Shown: positions 19,277 through 27,052 of the stretch, piece by piece
How the letters are laid out: each line of letters opens with the position of its first letter
How positions within the stretch are numbered: position 1 is the stretch's first letter
Origin: Limnohabitans sp. Rim8
Lineage (GTDB): Bacteria; Pseudomonadota; Gammaproteobacteria; Burkholderiales; Burkholderiaceae_C
Length of the DNA: 64,000 bases
Assembly (NCBI GenBank): GCA_945901045.1
Contig: CAMDKK010000011.1
Location: 1 to 64,000, forward strand
Direction of reading: 5' to 3'
Notes under the pieces: generated by a model
The model's database searches: none
What the model saw: only the letters and a program-made list of their open reading frames with translations
What the model was told of the DNA's origin: nothing
Translations under genes and position numbers: made by a program

Positions 19277-20569
19277 ATGAAAATCCTGATTCAAAACGGC
19301 CGCGTCATCGACCCCGCCAGTGGCTTGGACCACATTGCCGATGTGGCGATTGCCGCAGGACACATCGTAGCCATTGGCCAGGCTCCGCAAGATTTCGAGC
19401 CCAACAAAGTCATGGATGCCCAAGGCTGCATCGTGGCTCCCGGCCTGGTGGATTTGGCGGCGCGCTTGCGCGAGCCTGGTCAAGAACACGAGGGCATGCT
19501 CGCCTCCGAGCTCGCGGCCGCTGTGGCCGGCGGCGTGACGTGGTTGGTGTGTTCCCCCGATACCGATCCGGTGTTGGACGAACCCGGACTGGTCGAGAGG
19601 CTGCGCTACCGCGCCGAAAAATTACACCAATCCCGTGTGCTGCCCTTGGGCGCTTTGACCGTGGGCCTAAAGGGCGAGGTCTTGACTGAAATGGGCCAAC
19701 TCACCGCCGCCGGCTGCGTGGGATTCAGTCAAGCTGAAGTCGCGTTGCCCAACACCCAAGTGGTGCAACGGGCTTTGCAATACGCCAGCTCCTTTGGCTA
19801 CACCGTCTGGCTGCGCCCGCAAGATTTTTATTTGGGTCAGGGCGTTGCCGCCAGCGGTCCCTTGGCCACCCGCATGGGCTTGTCGAGCGTGCCAGTGGCC
19901 GCTGAAACCATTGCCCTGCACACTATTTTTGAACTGGTGCGCAGCACCCGTGCCCGTGTGCACCTGTGCCGAATCAGCAGCGCAGCGGGTGTGGCTTTGG
20001 TTCGCCAAGCCAAGGTCGAGGGCCTGCCAGTCACTGCCGATGTGAGCATCAACTCGTTGCACCTGACCGATGCCGACATGGGCTACTTTGACAGCCGCGC
20101 GCGGCTGACCCCTGTGCTGCGTCAGCAGCAAGACCGCGATGCGCTGCGCGCAGGACTGGCCGATGGCACCCTGGATGCCCTGGTGTCAGACCACACGCCG
20201 GTGGATGCCGACGCCAAGGCCTTGCCTTTTGCCGAAGCCGAACCCGGCGCCACGGGCCTTGAGTTGCTCTGGAGTTTGGCGCTCAAGTGGGGCCAGGCTG
20301 AAGGCTTGGACGTGTCCGCCGTCCTCTCGCGCATCACCAGCCAGCCTGCCCGCGTTCTGGGTGCCTCCTTGCGCGACTTGCAGTCTTCAGTGGGTCAGTT
20401 GCGTGTCGGTGGTGTGGCCGATGTGTGCGTGCTGTCCACCGAAGGCCATTGGCCCGTGAGTCCCTCAGCCTTGCGCAGCCAAGGCAAGAGTACGCCGTTT
20501 TCGGGTTACGAATTGCCCGGCCGGGTGCTGGCCACTGTGGTGGCAGGGCATGTGGCCTTTGAGGCGTGA
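19277..20569 (+). CDS. Dihydroorotase-like protein PyrC', catalytically degenerate
   Basis: A 430-residue amidohydrolase-fold protein. Active dihydroorotases have a metal-binding HxH in the segment DLHVHLREPG; here the same place (residues 59-68) reads DLAARLREPG, so both histidines are gone. A later ligand position also looks changed (HLCRIS near residue 235, where active enzymes usually have a second His). SDHTPVD near 297 is kept. Such PyrC' proteins are known in pseudomonads as non-catalytic partners needed to assemble PyrB. A true dihydroorotase should exist elsewhere in the genome. The gene ends in a GTGA overlap with the next. Confidence 0.85.
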   Translation: MKILIQNGRVIDPASGLDHIADVAIAAGHIVAIGQAPQDFEPNKVMDAQGCIVAPGLVDLAARLREPGQEHEGMLASELAAAVAGGVTWLVCSPDTDPVLDEPGLVERLRYRAEKLHQSRVLPLGALTVGLKGEVLTEMGQLTAAGCVGFSQAEVALPNTQVVQRALQYASSFGYTVWLRPQDFYLGQGVAASGPLATRMGLSSVPVAAETIALHTIFELVRSTRARVHLCRISSAAGVALVRQAKVEGLPVTADVSINSLHLTDADMGYFDSRARLTPVLRQQQDRDALRAGLADGTLDALVSDHTPVDADAKALPFAEAEPGATGLELLWSLALKWGQAEGLDVSAVLSRITSQPARVLGASLRDLQSSVGQLRVGGVADVCVLSTEGHWPVSPSALRSQGKSTPFSGYELPGRVLATVVAGHVAFEA

Positions 20570-21339
20570 AGACCCTCGTCGCCTTGTACAAACTGCTGCG
20601 CGGCTTGGGCCATATGCTCAAGGGCGTGTGGTGGGTGCATATGCACTTTCCAAAGCTTTCGCCTGAACACAGCGAAGCGTGGGTTCAAGCCTGGTCCCTG
20701 CAGTTGTTGGCTTTGTGGAACATCCGCTTGCATGTGCTGGGCCAGCCGGTCTTGAATGGTCCCATGTTGCTGGTGGCCAATCACATCTCTTGGCTGGACA
20801 TTGTGGTCATGCATGCAGCGCGGCATTGCCGCTTTGTCTCCAAGTCCGACGTTCAAGGATGGCCCCTGATCGGCACCCTGGCCACGGGTTGCAGCACCTT
20901 GTTCATTCAGCGCACCAATCGGCGCGATGCGATGCGGGTGGTGCAAGAAATGACCCGTGCTTTGCAAGCGGGCGACGTGGTGGCCATCTTTCCGGAAGGC
21001 ACCACCGGCGACGGCTTGCATCTGCTGCCCTTTCATGCCAATTTGATCCAAGCCGCGATTGCCGCCGATGCACCGGTGCAGCCTGTGGGCTTGAAGTTCT
21101 TAGACCGGCAAAGCGGGGCGATCAGTTTGGCTCCCGCCTACATTGGCGACGACTCGCTGCTGGACTCTGTCTGGCGCACATTGACGGCGGAAGGGATCGA
21201 CGCCGTGGTGCATTTTAGTGAGCCGCAAACCGCGCAGGGGCGCGACCGCAGGGCATGGGCGCATGATTTGCGCGAAGAAGTGAATCGCTTGAATGCGACT
21301 GCGCAACGGGTACAGGTCATACCGACAGCACAAAGGTAG
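20566..21339 (+). CDS. 1-acyl-sn-glycerol-3-phosphate acyltransferase-like (PlsC family)
   Basis: A 257-residue membrane-associated acyltransferase, starting at a GTG that overlaps the pyrC' stop. The catalytic HX4D motif is in ANHISWLD (near residues 72-79), and FPEGTTGDG (near 143) is the phosphate-binding motif. It probably acylates lysophosphatidate or another lysolipid; the exact substrate is not fixed by the motifs. Its coupling to pyrimidine genes is probably positional. Confidence 0.88.
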   Translation: MKTLVALYKLLRGLGHMLKGVWWVHMHFPKLSPEHSEAWVQAWSLQLLALWNIRLHVLGQPVLNGPMLLVANHISWLDIVVMHAARHCRFVSKSDVQGWPLIGTLATGCSTLFIQRTNRRDAMRVVQEMTRALQAGDVVAIFPEGTTGDGLHLLPFHANLIQAAIAADAPVQPVGLKFLDRQSGAISLAPAYIGDDSLLDSVWRTLTAEGIDAVVHFSEPQTAQGRDRRAWAHDLREEVNRLNATAQRVQVIPTAQR

Positions 21340-21466
21340 GCGAAGCTTTGGTTTTGACCCCTTACAAGTCGAGGATGTTTGCCGAAGGCTGAACGCCTCA
21401 CAGGCAAGTCATTAAGATGCCTACATTCAAAAAGAGTCATGCTTTCAAATACCGAAAGGAAAAATT

Positions 21467-21772
21467 ATGAAAAAAATCATCCCATGGCTGCTGTACTTCG
21501 GAATAGCCAGCACCCTTCAGGCGCAAGCCCAAACCGCACCGGATGCGCGCAGTTTGGCCGCCTCTTGCGCTGCCTGTCATGGCACCAACGGCAACGCCCA
21601 GGGCAGCATGGTGACTTTGGCTGGAACGCCTCAACAGGTGATTGCGCAAAAAATGCAAGACTACAAAGCGGGACGCGTGCCCACGGCCACGGTGATGCAT
21701 CAGCTGGCCAAAGGCTACACCGATGACGAGATCAACGCCATCGCAGCTTACTTTGCTGCGCAAAAGAAATAA
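21467..21772 (+). CDS. fccA: Flavocytochrome c sulfide dehydrogenase, cytochrome subunit
   Basis: A 101-residue periplasmic monohaem cytochrome with a signal peptide (residues 1 to about 21). The haem site is C34-A-A-C37-H38, and a later Met is a candidate sixth ligand (TVMHQLAKGYTDDEI near 75). It is followed 11 bases later by the flavin subunit, so the pair is a sulfide:cytochrome c oxidoreductase. It is monohaem, whereas the classical Allochromatium FccA is dihaem. A GAAAGG ribosome site precedes the ATG. Confidence 0.85.
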   Translation: MKKIIPWLLYFGIASTLQAQAQTAPDARSLAASCAACHGTNGNAQGSMVTLAGTPQQVIAQKMQDYKAGRVPTATVMHQLAKGYTDDEINAIAAYFAAQKK

Positions 21773-21783
21773 GGAGTTAGAAC

Positions 21784-23055
21784 ATGCAACGTCGTCATTT
21801 ATTGCAAACCGGTTCTGCGTTGGGCGTCATGGGCTTGATGGCTGGCTGTGCCAGCCCCTCTGGCCAAGGCCCTAAGGTGGTGGTCATTGGTGCGGGCTAC
21901 GCGGGTGCCACTGCGGCCAAATACATTCGCATGTGGTCGGACTATGGCATCCAGGTGACCTTGGTCGAACCGAATTCTGCATTTGTATCTTGCCCATTGT
22001 CCAACCTCGTGCTGGGCGGCAGCAAGCGCATGGCCGACATCACCTCGCCGTACGACAACCTGGTGCGTCGCCACGGCGTCAAATGGGTGCAGGACCGTGC
22101 CACAAGCATCGATGTGGACAAACGACTGGTGCAATTGGCCGGTGGCAGTGCCTTGCCTTATGACCGATTGATCGTCTCGCCCGGTGTCGACTTCATGTGG
22201 GACAGCTTGCCCGGCATGAAGCAGGCTGGTGCACAAGACAAAGTTTTGCATGCGTGGAAGGGGGGGCCGCAAACGCTGGCGCTGCGACAACAGCTCGAAG
22301 CCATGCCTGACGGCGGCGTATTTGCCATGTCGATTCCCCTGGGGCCTTACCGCTGCCCGCCTGGACCTTATGAGCGTGCGTGCCAGGTAGCGACGTATTT
22401 CAGCCAAAACAAACCCAAGAGCAAGGTGCTGATTTTGGATGCCAATGACGATGTCACCTCCAAAGGGGCCTTGTTCAAAAAGGCCTGGGCCGAGCGTTAT
22501 GCCGGCATGATCGAATACCGTCCTAAACACCAACTGGTGGATGTGGATGCGGCCAGTGGCACTTTGAAATTTGAATTCAATGACGACCTGAAAGCCAATG
22601 TGGTCAACGTCATTCCACCCATGCGGGCGGGTGACATCGCTTTCAAGACCGGTCTGGCCACCGCCAATCAGCGCTGGTGCGAGGTCGACTTTTTGACCTT
22701 CGAGTCCAAGGCAGCCAAGAACGTGCACGTGTTGGGTGATGCCATTCAGATTGCACCGGCCATGCCCAAGTCAGGCCACATGGCCAACCAGCATGGCAAG
22801 ACCTGCGCTGCGGCCGTGGTGGCATTGCTCACCGGCCAGAGCGTGAACCCGTCACCGGTCTACAACAACACCTGTTACAGCTTTGTCAGCGCCAAAGATG
22901 TTGTGCATGTGGCCAGCGTGCACCGCTACGATGCAGATAAAAAGACCATGCTCACGGTGCCCGGTTCCGGTGGCTTGTCTGCTGCGGCCAATGAACTCGA
23001 AGGCGTTTACGCTTTGGCTTGGGCGCAAAACATATGGGCCGATACCTTGGCTTGA
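21784..23055 (+). CDS. fccB: Flavocytochrome c sulfide dehydrogenase, FAD subunit
   Basis: A 423-residue periplasmic FAD enzyme oxidising sulfide to sulfur or polysulfide and passing electrons to FccA. The N-terminus has RRHLLQTG (Tat-like) and a Cys in MAGCAS (possible lipid attachment). The FAD dinucleotide fold follows at VVVIGAGYAGATAAKYI (near 34-50). Redox-active Cys candidates are in FVSCPLSNL (near 74) and NNTCYSF (near 360), the spacing seen in FccB. A GD(A/T)-type motif, LGDAIQIAPAMPKSGHMANQ, is near 320. It faces a convergent yeeE/yedE gene. Confidence 0.9.
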   Translation: MQRRHLLQTGSALGVMGLMAGCASPSGQGPKVVVIGAGYAGATAAKYIRMWSDYGIQVTLVEPNSAFVSCPLSNLVLGGSKRMADITSPYDNLVRRHGVKWVQDRATSIDVDKRLVQLAGGSALPYDRLIVSPGVDFMWDSLPGMKQAGAQDKVLHAWKGGPQTLALRQQLEAMPDGGVFAMSIPLGPYRCPPGPYERACQVATYFSQNKPKSKVLILDANDDVTSKGALFKKAWAERYAGMIEYRPKHQLVDVDAASGTLKFEFNDDLKANVVNVIPPMRAGDIAFKTGLATANQRWCEVDFLTFESKAAKNVHVLGDAIQIAPAMPKSGHMANQHGKTCAAAVVALLTGQSVNPSPVYNNTCYSFVSAKDVVHVASVHRYDADKKTMLTVPGSGGLSAAANELEGVYALAWAQNIWADTLA

Positions 23056-23060
23056 AGCGG

Positions 23061-24125
23061 CTACACCGGCCAGCCCATGCGCTGGTGTACGCGCCAGGAC
23101 AAGCAAGCGCCCAGCCAAATGGCCAGGAGGGTCAGCCACGCCGTCAATGAAAAGACCGACCCGCCCGTCATGCCGGCGCCAACGGTGCAGCCGCCGGCCA
23201 TGACAGCGCCCAGACCCATCAGCACCGCACCGGTCAGGTAGTGGCCAAGTTTGTTTTCGGCTTGGAAGCTCTGCCACTTGAATTCGCGCCCCAGCAATGC
23301 GCCGGCCAGCGAGCCGACCAGTGTGGCCGGCAACAAGCCGGCGTCAAAAGCAAACCTTGGTGCCGTGCCCGTCGATAAAATGCGCATCAAAAATTCGGCC
23401 GTTGCACTGCTGAAACTGATGCTTTGAATTTGCACCGCTTCAAAAGACTGCCCCGCAATGGCCTGTGTCAGTCCCCAGCCTGCAGCCACAGCAAGGCCCA
23501 CCGCGATCGATCCCAGCCCCAGGGCTGAACGCTGTGGGTGGGTCTTGACGAAGAAATACAAGCCACTGGTGAACGCCAACGCGGCCAGCAGGAGGCCGCC
23601 CATGGGGCCGATGCCGGTGATCTGCAGCAAGTCGCGACCGGGGCCGCCATCGATTTGCCACCATGACACCATGGCTTGACGAGAGGGCGCCAGCCATCCG
23701 GCAATGCTGGCTTGCACGGTGACTGCAAAGACCAGGGCTGCGACCACGGCCCGCAAATTACCGCTGGCTGACAAGACAAGCAAACGACCCGCACAGCCTC
23801 GGGTCATGATCATGCCCGCGCCAAAGAGCAGGCCGCCAATGACAGCGCCAGAAATACTGCCGATCGGTGCCATGAAACGCGAGGTCTGAGGCTGCAGCCC
23901 GCCCAGCATGACCAGGCTTTGCACCCCCAACAAGCAGGCACTGAAACCCAGCCACCACACGGCAAAGCGGGGGCCGAGTCGGCCTTGGCAGCTCTCGATC
24001 ACTGCAGCACGTGTGCAAAACCGCGTCCGTTGAGCGGTCAGTCCAAACAGCAAGCCGACCAAAGCACCGGCAGCCGCGAGCACTTGGGTGTCTCCCCAAG
24101 TTTCTAATAAACTAGCAAGATTCAA
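23061..24125 (-). CDS. YeeE/YedE family sulfur-compound transporter, SoxT-like
   Basis: A 354-residue integral membrane protein with about nine hydrophobic segments. It carries the YeeE/YedE signatures GAGMIMTRGCAGRLLVLSASG (near 105; the Cys is the sulfur-relay residue) and GGCTVGAGMTGGSVFSL (near 310). Homologues import thiosulfate or related sulfur species. Its place opposite sox genes fits the SoxT role. The TTG start at 24125 is supported by GAGGAG six bases upstream. It is divergent from soxW with only about 14 bases between starts, so the two promoters must overlap their partner's coding region. Confidence 0.82.
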   Translation of the reverse strand: MNLASLLETWGDTQVLAAAGALVGLLFGLTAQRTRFCTRAAVIESCQGRLGPRFAVWWLGFSACLLGVQSLVMLGGLQPQTSRFMAPIGSISGAVIGGLLFGAGMIMTRGCAGRLLVLSASGNLRAVVAALVFAVTVQASIAGWLAPSRQAMVSWWQIDGGPGRDLLQITGIGPMGGLLLAALAFTSGLYFFVKTHPQRSALGLGSIAVGLAVAAGWGLTQAIAGQSFEAVQIQSISFSSATAEFLMRILSTGTAPRFAFDAGLLPATLVGSLAGALLGREFKWQSFQAENKLGHYLTGAVLMGLGAVMAGGCTVGAGMTGGSVFSLTAWLTLLAIWLGACLSWRVHQRMGWPV

Positions 24126-24139
24126 CGGTTGCTCCTCAT

Positions 24140-24649
24140 TTGAAGTCTATTTTGCCATTCTTGCTGAAAAAATTTGATCTCAGTCCGCTGCCGCGGCGCG
24201 GCGTCTTGCGTCTGGCCGGTCTTGCGGCTTGGCCAACTTGGGCGGGCTCGCAAAACTTGGGGCCGGCGGTGCTGCCCGCGGCACATTCGTTGCGGGACGA
24301 GTTGGCTGTGGCTTTGAAGAAAAAACAAGCCTTGGTGGTAATGGTCAGTCTGGACGGCTGTCCGTATTGCCGCGTGGCACGGCAAAGTTATTTGTCACCG
24401 CTGCAAAAAAATGGCGCAGATATTGTCCAACTCGACATGAACAGTTTGCAGCCCGTGCAAAATTTCTCCGGGCAATTCACCACCCATGGTGAATTGATTC
24501 GGCGGTGGCAAATTTCGGTCACGCCGACGGTGCTTTTTTTCGGCCCCGGTGGCAAAGAAGTCGCAGAACGCCTCGAAGGGGCTTCATTGCCCGATTTTTA
24601 CGGGGCTTATTTAGAGCAACGCCTGGAAAAAGCCCGTCTTGCGTTGTGA
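24140..24649 (+). CDS. soxW: SoxW-type periplasmic thioredoxin
   Basis: A 169-residue thioredoxin-fold protein with an N-terminal export region (PRRGVLRLAG, Tat-like, near residues 18-27). The active site is C74-P-Y-C77 in DGCPYCRVA, and the cis-proline loop is at VTPTVLFF (near 130). In sox systems SoxW is thought to keep SoxY or its substrates reduced. The start is uncertain: TTG 24140 is the furthest upstream option and shows no ribosome site. The next gene is soxY, about 80 bases downstream. Confidence 0.8.
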   Translation: MKSILPFLLKKFDLSPLPRRGVLRLAGLAAWPTWAGSQNLGPAVLPAAHSLRDELAVALKKKQALVVMVSLDGCPYCRVARQSYLSPLQKNGADIVQLDMNSLQPVQNFSGQFTTHGELIRRWQISVTPTVLFFGPGGKEVAERLEGASLPDFYGAYLEQRLEKARLAL

Positions 24650-24730
24650 ATCACCGGATTTTTTGGGCTTGCCCGTGCCACGGCCGGGGATATTCCCCTA
24701 AGGTCACCCACTTCATGAAGGAGATAACCG

Positions 24731-25186
24731 ATGCAATCCCGTCGCCAGACACTACAACGCAGCGCAGCGGTCGCCGGCCTTTTGGCCAGCGCAGGCTTTC
24801 CTCAATTCGCCCATGCGGCATTCAACAAGAATGCTTTTGAAGCGAAGGCGATACAAGATGCGGTCAAGGCGGCCGGTGGTGCAAGCCTGATCGAAAGCAA
24901 AGATGTGACCTTGACGGCACCTGACATTGCCGAAAACGGGGCAGTGGTGCCCATGGGCATCAGCACCGCTTTGACTGGTGTGAAGCACTTGCTGCTGTTG
25001 GTGGAAAAGAACCCGCTGGCTTTGGTGGCCATTTTCCAAAGCAATGAAAGTCTGGAAAACAACTTTTTGACCCGTGCCAAGATGGGCCAGACCTCGGACG
25101 TTTATGCCGTCGCCATCATGGCCGATGGCAAGGCCTTGTGGGCCAAAAAAGAAGTCAAAGTGACCTTGGGTGGCTGCGGCGGTTGA
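24731..25186 (+). CDS. soxY: Sulfur carrier protein SoxY
   Basis: A 151-residue periplasmic carrier to which thiosulfate sulfur is covalently attached during oxidation. The N-terminus is a Tat signal (MQSRRQTLQRSAAVAGLLAS), and the C-terminus ends in the diagnostic swinging-arm motif GGCGG, with the carrier cysteine at residue 149. The start is fixed by AAGGAG upstream of ATG 24731. SoxZ, its heterodimer partner, follows 44 bases later; SoxZ lacks a signal and is carried out with SoxY. Confidence 0.96.
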   Translation: MQSRRQTLQRSAAVAGLLASAGFPQFAHAAFNKNAFEAKAIQDAVKAAGGASLIESKDVTLTAPDIAENGAVVPMGISTALTGVKHLLLLVEKNPLALVAIFQSNESLENNFLTRAKMGQTSDVYAVAIMADGKALWAKKEVKVTLGGCGG

Positions 25187-25230
25187 GCCTCAACTTCAAC
25201 CCCTGTTAACAATAAATTGAGGAGTTCAAA

Positions 25231-25542
25231 ATGGCAGATCCCATGCGCATTCGCGCTCAAGCCGCTGGCGACAAGACCACCGTTCGTGTGTTGATGAGCC
25301 ACGAGATGGAAACCGGGCAACGCAAAGACGCGGCCGGCAAAACCGTGCCCGCTTGGCACATCCAGGAAGTCACGGCCACACACAATGGCAAATCAGTGTT
25401 GTCGGCCGAATGGGGCACCGCAGTGTCCAAAAATCCGTTCATGCAGTTTGTGATCAAAGGCGCAAAAGTGGGCGACAAAATTGCGGTGACCTGGAAAGAC
25501 AACAAAGGCGATACGCGCACTGACGAAGCCACCGTGACCTGA
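25231..25542 (+). CDS. soxZ: Thiosulfate oxidation carrier complex protein SoxZ
   Basis: A 103-residue immunoglobulin-like partner of SoxY with no signal peptide. Diagnostic segments are MRIRAQ at the start, KTTVRVLMSHEMETGQRKD (near 15-33), IPAWHI-type PAWHIQEVTA (near 45) and NPFMQFVIKGAKVGDKI (near 66). Length is normal. It has an AGGAG ribosome site before its ATG and lies between soxY and soxA in an unbroken operon. Confidence 0.95.
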   Translation: MADPMRIRAQAAGDKTTVRVLMSHEMETGQRKDAAGKTVPAWHIQEVTATHNGKSVLSAEWGTAVSKNPFMQFVIKGAKVGDKIAVTWKDNKGDTRTDEATVT

Positions 25543-25559
25543 ACGGTCTGAAAGTCTCC

Positions 25560-26366
25560 ATGAATAAATTTGCAAAGTGGGCCGTGCCCCTGGCCCTGAC
25601 GTTTTTGTCGGCCTTGTCTGCGATGGCGCAAAAAACAGCCAGTCAGGGCATTGACGAATACCGTGCCATGCTGGCCGACGGTAATCCCGCTGAGTTGTTT
25701 GAAGCCAAAGGCGAAGACCTGTGGAAAAAAACCCGTGGCCCCAAAAATGCAAGTCTCGAGAAATGCGATCTGGGCAAAGGACCGGGTGTTTCCAAGGGCG
25801 CCTTTGTCGAGCTGCCGCGTTTCTTTGCAGACACCCAGCGCGTGCAAGATCTGGAGTCGCGCTTGGTCACTTGCATGGAAGCACTGCAAGGTTTTGACGG
25901 CGCTGAAATTACCAAGACCCCGTTCGGTCGGGGCGAGCAAATCAACGTGACCGCTTTGGCCACCTGGATTGCTTCGGAGTCCAAAGGCCAGAGATTCAAC
26001 TTGTCGCAAAACCATCAGCAGGAAAAAACATTTTACGAAGTGGGCAAACGTTTGTTTTACCAGCGCGGCGGCACACATGACTTTTCGTGTGCCTCGTGTC
26101 ATGCCGAAGAAGGCAAGCGGATTCGTTTGCAGGATTTGCCCTTGCTGAGCAAGAGACCCGGTGATGGCGTCGGCTTTGCTGCCTGGCCCGCTTACCGTGT
26201 GTCCAATGGACAAATGTGGGGCATGCAGTTGCGCTTGAACGACTGCTACCGACAGCAGCGCTTTCCTTACCCCGGTTTTGGCAGCGACGCGACGATTGCC
26301 TTGTCCACCTATTTGGGTGTGAATGCCAAGGGTGCGGTCTCGGTGGCCCCGGCCCTCAAGCGTTGA
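25560..26366 (+). CDS. soxA: Sulfur oxidation c-type cytochrome SoxA, monohaem type
   Basis: A 268-residue periplasmic cytochrome that with SoxX couples thiosulfate to SoxY. Signal peptide residues 1-23. The single haem site is C177-A-S-C180-H181. C229 in RLNDCYRQQR is at the position of the haem-ligating active-site cysteine (persulfide) of the family. The N-terminal half has only two isolated cysteines (about 69 and 105) where dihaem SoxA proteins have a second CxxCH, so this is the monohaem class. It starts 17 bases after soxZ. Confidence 0.94.
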   Translation: MNKFAKWAVPLALTFLSALSAMAQKTASQGIDEYRAMLADGNPAELFEAKGEDLWKKTRGPKNASLEKCDLGKGPGVSKGAFVELPRFFADTQRVQDLESRLVTCMEALQGFDGAEITKTPFGRGEQINVTALATWIASESKGQRFNLSQNHQQEKTFYEVGKRLFYQRGGTHDFSCASCHAEEGKRIRLQDLPLLSKRPGDGVGFAAWPAYRVSNGQMWGMQLRLNDCYRQQRFPYPGFGSDATIALSTYLGVNAKGAVSVAPALKR

Positions 26367-26383
26367 TCAAAGGGCACATGCAC

Positions 26384-27052
26384 ATGAAAAAAAAAACCCC
26401 CAACCTGGCGGCCTCGGCCGTCCTTGCTCTGATGGTTGCTCTGCTGCTTGCCGGCTGTGCCAGCGGGCCTACGGTGGCAGAACTCGATGCGCTGACGGAT
26501 CGAATTGTCAAAGCCTCATTTCGCACGCAAGGCATCGCCAATGTCGAGCGCGTGACGGCTACCGATGAAACCAACCGTGCCTGCAGCGAAGCCGATGCCA
26601 GCGGGCAGCGGCTGGATGAAAAAAAAGCTAAAGCCATTGAGGAGGCTAATTTCAAAAGCATTCAATGGCCTTCCGACGGGAAGTTTGTTGGCGATTGGCG
26701 GCAGGGCGAAGCGATTGCCCAAAACGGTCGCGGCTTGACCTGGACCGACGACGCCAAAATGGCCAACGGTGGCAATTGTTACAACTGCCATCAGATGGAC
26801 AAGAAAGAAATTTCGTACGGCACGATTGGCCCCAGTCTCTACAACTTCGGCAAGCTGCGCGGTGTGACCGATGTCAACAGCCCTGAGGCCAAAGCGATGC
26901 TTGAATACACGTGGGGCAAGGTCTGGAATGCCAAGGCCTACAACGCCTGCTCCAATATGCCGCGTGCAGGGCACATGGGGATACTGACCGAAGAGCAGGT
27001 TCGGCATGTGGTGGGCTTGTTGCTGGACCCCAAGTCGCCCGTCAATCAGTGA
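26384..27052 (+). CDS. soxX: Sulfur oxidation c-type cytochrome SoxX, putative lipoprotein
   Basis: About 222 residues from ATG 26384, which is nine bases after AAAGGG; ATG 26378 is the alternative. The signal ends in LLLAGC with a lipobox cysteine at residue 25, so the protein may be lipid-anchored. The haem site is C132-Y-N-C135-H136 and the Met ligand region is NMPRAGHMGIL near the C-terminus. It forms the SoxAX complex. An inserted helical stretch (residues 60-95) makes it longer than minimal SoxX. The stop overlaps the soxB GTG. Confidence 0.92.
   Translation: MKKKTPNLAASAVLALMVALLLAGCASGPTVAELDALTDRIVKASFRTQGIANVERVTATDETNRACSEADASGQRLDEKKAKAIEEANFKSIQWPSDGKFVGDWRQGEAIAQNGRGLTWTDDAKMANGGNCYNCHQMDKKEISYGTIGPSLYNFGKLRGVTDVNSPEAKAMLEYTWGKVWNAKAYNACSNMPRAGHMGILTEEQVRHVVGLLLDPKSPVNQ

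Noticed and set aside
18031-19278. Minus-strand open frame of 415 codons opposite pyrR-pyrB
   Set aside because: It is antisense to two certain genes, with no ribosome site or domain; a compositional artefact.
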